Shown here one piece after another: positions 6,101-6,494 of a stretch of DNA of 6,494 nt; position 1 is the first letter of the stretch, and every line of letters begins with the position of its first letter. The notes below the pieces were generated by a model. The model saw only the letters and a list, made by a program, of their open reading frames with translations. It had not been told where the DNA came from and did no database searches. The DNA comes from Candidatus Peregrinibacteria bacterium RIFOXYB2_FULL_32_7. Lineage in GTDB: Bacteria; Patescibacteriota; Gracilibacteria; UBA1369; GWF2-33-10. The stretch is taken from NCBI GenBank assembly GCA_001787465.1, contig MFXJ01000032.1:4215-10708 (forward strand). The letters run 5' to 3'. The translations under genes and the position numbers were made by a program.

Positions 6101-6494
6101 GGCAGTTCTTACTCAAATTGCAGTTGGAATAATAGTGATATTAATGGTACCTGGAATGGAATTTATGATAGCGACGGAGGCACACTTTATGATGGTGGTG
6201 CCATTACCATTAGTAATATCAGTAATGATACTATTCAAAACAAAACAACACTTACACTTTGTTTAGATTATGATGAAGATAATGATTGCGATAGTGGAGC
6301 TGTAACAAAAAGTAGCGATTATATTTATTTTGATCTTACTGGAGTTGTGAACTCAACAACTGCGAGTACTGTTGATTGGTATTCTAATACAGGAGGATAT
6401 ACAATTAACGTTTCAACCAGGACTTCATCTAATGCTAAACGCGAGGGACCGCTTTCTTCAAGTAGATTTTCAATTATTGCGGCTGGTACTGGAA
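3125..6494 (+). CDS. Giant secreted multi-domain Ig-like surface protein (C-terminus cut off by window edge)
   Basis: One frame runs without a stop from 3125 to the right edge (1,123 codons). An in-frame TAA at 3104-3106 with no start codon after it fixes the start at 3125 or at the in-frame ATG at 3137. Residues 1-33 are a Sec signal peptide: MKTKMK, a hydrophobic core, then FAVA with probable cleavage after A33. Approximate modules are: 34-180, a beta domain ending in a Thr/Ser linker; 206-310; 312-428; 430-585; 588-700; 703-815; 818-905, ending in a Gly/Ser-rich linker; and 943-1123. Five modules carry the Big_5/SbsA-like strand F-S-E-x-M-D or a variant, at F226, F344, F612, F731 and F838. 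A DxNxDG loop at 326-331 and an acidic stretch at 1048-1056 could bind calcium. Composition is rich in Ser, Thr, Asn, Asp and Tyr, and poor in Lys and Arg. No enzyme domain or cell-wall anchor is seen; an anchor could lie beyond the edge. Likely an S-layer-like, adhesin or stalk protein. Confidence 0.93.
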   Translation, partial: MKTKMKLIGLFCLSLLVFLTAFFAIKNSLFAVASNVTVTSLVTSSTTIKEDSLTPVFKITFGNVETNEVLQSVSVALNSSASADVSAITSNVLEDNRIFDGGWQLWKDSNSGTSGTFERYTDEQLILDADNLTYDANGAFTLNLDTNETLTNEDIFYVAIKTDDTGLPYSTSFSTSLTNITTSGTTQPTITTTSTSTLSLTATPKCVKVELLDGALSQGDRIRMIFNQSMDFSYLDSYGLSWYIYQYDSSWNQLSFGTSPTLSYSNNGGANNDTITITLGSSPTITTSRTFYYSLPSASTSYYWAYGQKRFDLTAPTLQKIELISDINSDGEANDIGDKLAFQFSENINRNIILPNNVDSMLVLSSSASYGSATPDLNWWGSSTLVMTLNENLETNLIGKTVTGSNSIKDVANNAINSSSPPTIQISTIAPIATVRLYDDDTSNSWISKYDISVDYTLPAYNSSIRTDTDFHVDIYLVPENIGFSSSALYKINSANLTDTIANTTYTFDGTDSDYSLWYDSRTNYVSIANNDWSNVEYYSIEENTRYIAYAVTCTAAHSSETISDCSMPRASEPTSFTAESWSETTSQPWVTKYSPNSSSVARNTKTFSMTFSEALDSTTVEDIDNYSLKYDSDANWTYDTQTALTGVSYDSETYTIYVTTDQTLAASKWYYLQVDDNVTDLYNTSVGSYAGMYFQTGSSSDSTAPTVSSANISNGAINVSPSLSSISIVFSEGMDATTMSTGATLEPNVSDISIVYDVSSNALKYAFGRQNMLENTAYTFTLDGSIITDSTGNYLDGDSNSSAGGDYSISFTTGILDTTKPQIDWSTFDGYNLYIGFDKEMKEGDVEDYANWTLTCDDVSQTLSWSTFTYDEYNYELTITGLYCSSGADYTITAANSVRGGNNQVIDSDYDTSSGTVESATTNGGSVVGGDTYSSTYSSVYTWPTDNAAGETTSYYISFPINKSLENEGKITVEWPSGFDISTVSLKSVCDGSSYSNCSWNNSDINGTWNGIYDSDGGTLYDGGAITISNISNDTIQNKTTLTLCLDYDEDNDCDSGAVTKSSDYIYFDLTGVVNSTTASTVDWYSNTGGYTINVSTRTSSNAKREGPLSSSRFSIIAAGTG

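Overview
The window is AT-rich, compact, and reads as a fragment of a small-genome bacterium, most probably a member of the Candidate Phyla Radiation (Patescibacteria). That assignment is inference. It rests on four things: a stand-alone bacterial-type Elp3, an ECF sigma factor next to a three-helix membrane protein of a kind I associate with these genomes, a very large secreted Ig-like surface protein, and start sites without Shine-Dalgarno sequences. TGA is used as a stop (both complete genes end in it, and it never occurs in the 1,123-codon open frame), so the recoded lineages that read TGA as glycine are unlikely.

Layout. Positions 1-2961 hold three genes on the minus strand, in transcription order: elp3 (2961-1330), an ECF-type sigma-70 factor (1239-661), and a membrane protein (599-1) that runs off the left edge. 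The gaps are 90 and 61 bp and I see no convincing terminator, so the three may be one transcription unit, with a possible internal promoter before the sigma gene. A 163-bp divergent region (2962-3124) holds a good extended -10 promoter firing rightward. From 3125 to the right edge there is a single uninterrupted plus-strand frame for a secreted protein of more than 1,123 residues. It has an N-terminal signal peptide and about eight beta-sandwich-like modules, at least four of which carry the strand signature of bacterial Ig-like (SbsA/Big_5 type) domains.

How the parts may work together. Elp3 makes the wobble-uridine modification of tRNA and is a housekeeping function. The sigma factor and the membrane protein next to it look like a signalling pair: the membrane protein has a basic cytoplasmic tail, three helices and an outside beta domain with a CxxC motif, which would suit an anti-sigma or sensor role, but no known anti-sigma domain is recognisable. 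The large exported protein is probably part of the cell surface (S-layer-like, adhesin or stalk). Whether the sigma factor controls it cannot be told from this window.

The most unusual non-coding signal is a short AT-rich motif, AAATTTT-N(0-2)-AATTTTTAA, found in sense orientation 9, 18 and 11 bases before three of the four start codons, where a Shine-Dalgarno sequence would otherwise be expected. There is no rRNA, tRNA, CRISPR array or recognisable mobile element, and no gene-free stretch longer than 163 bp.
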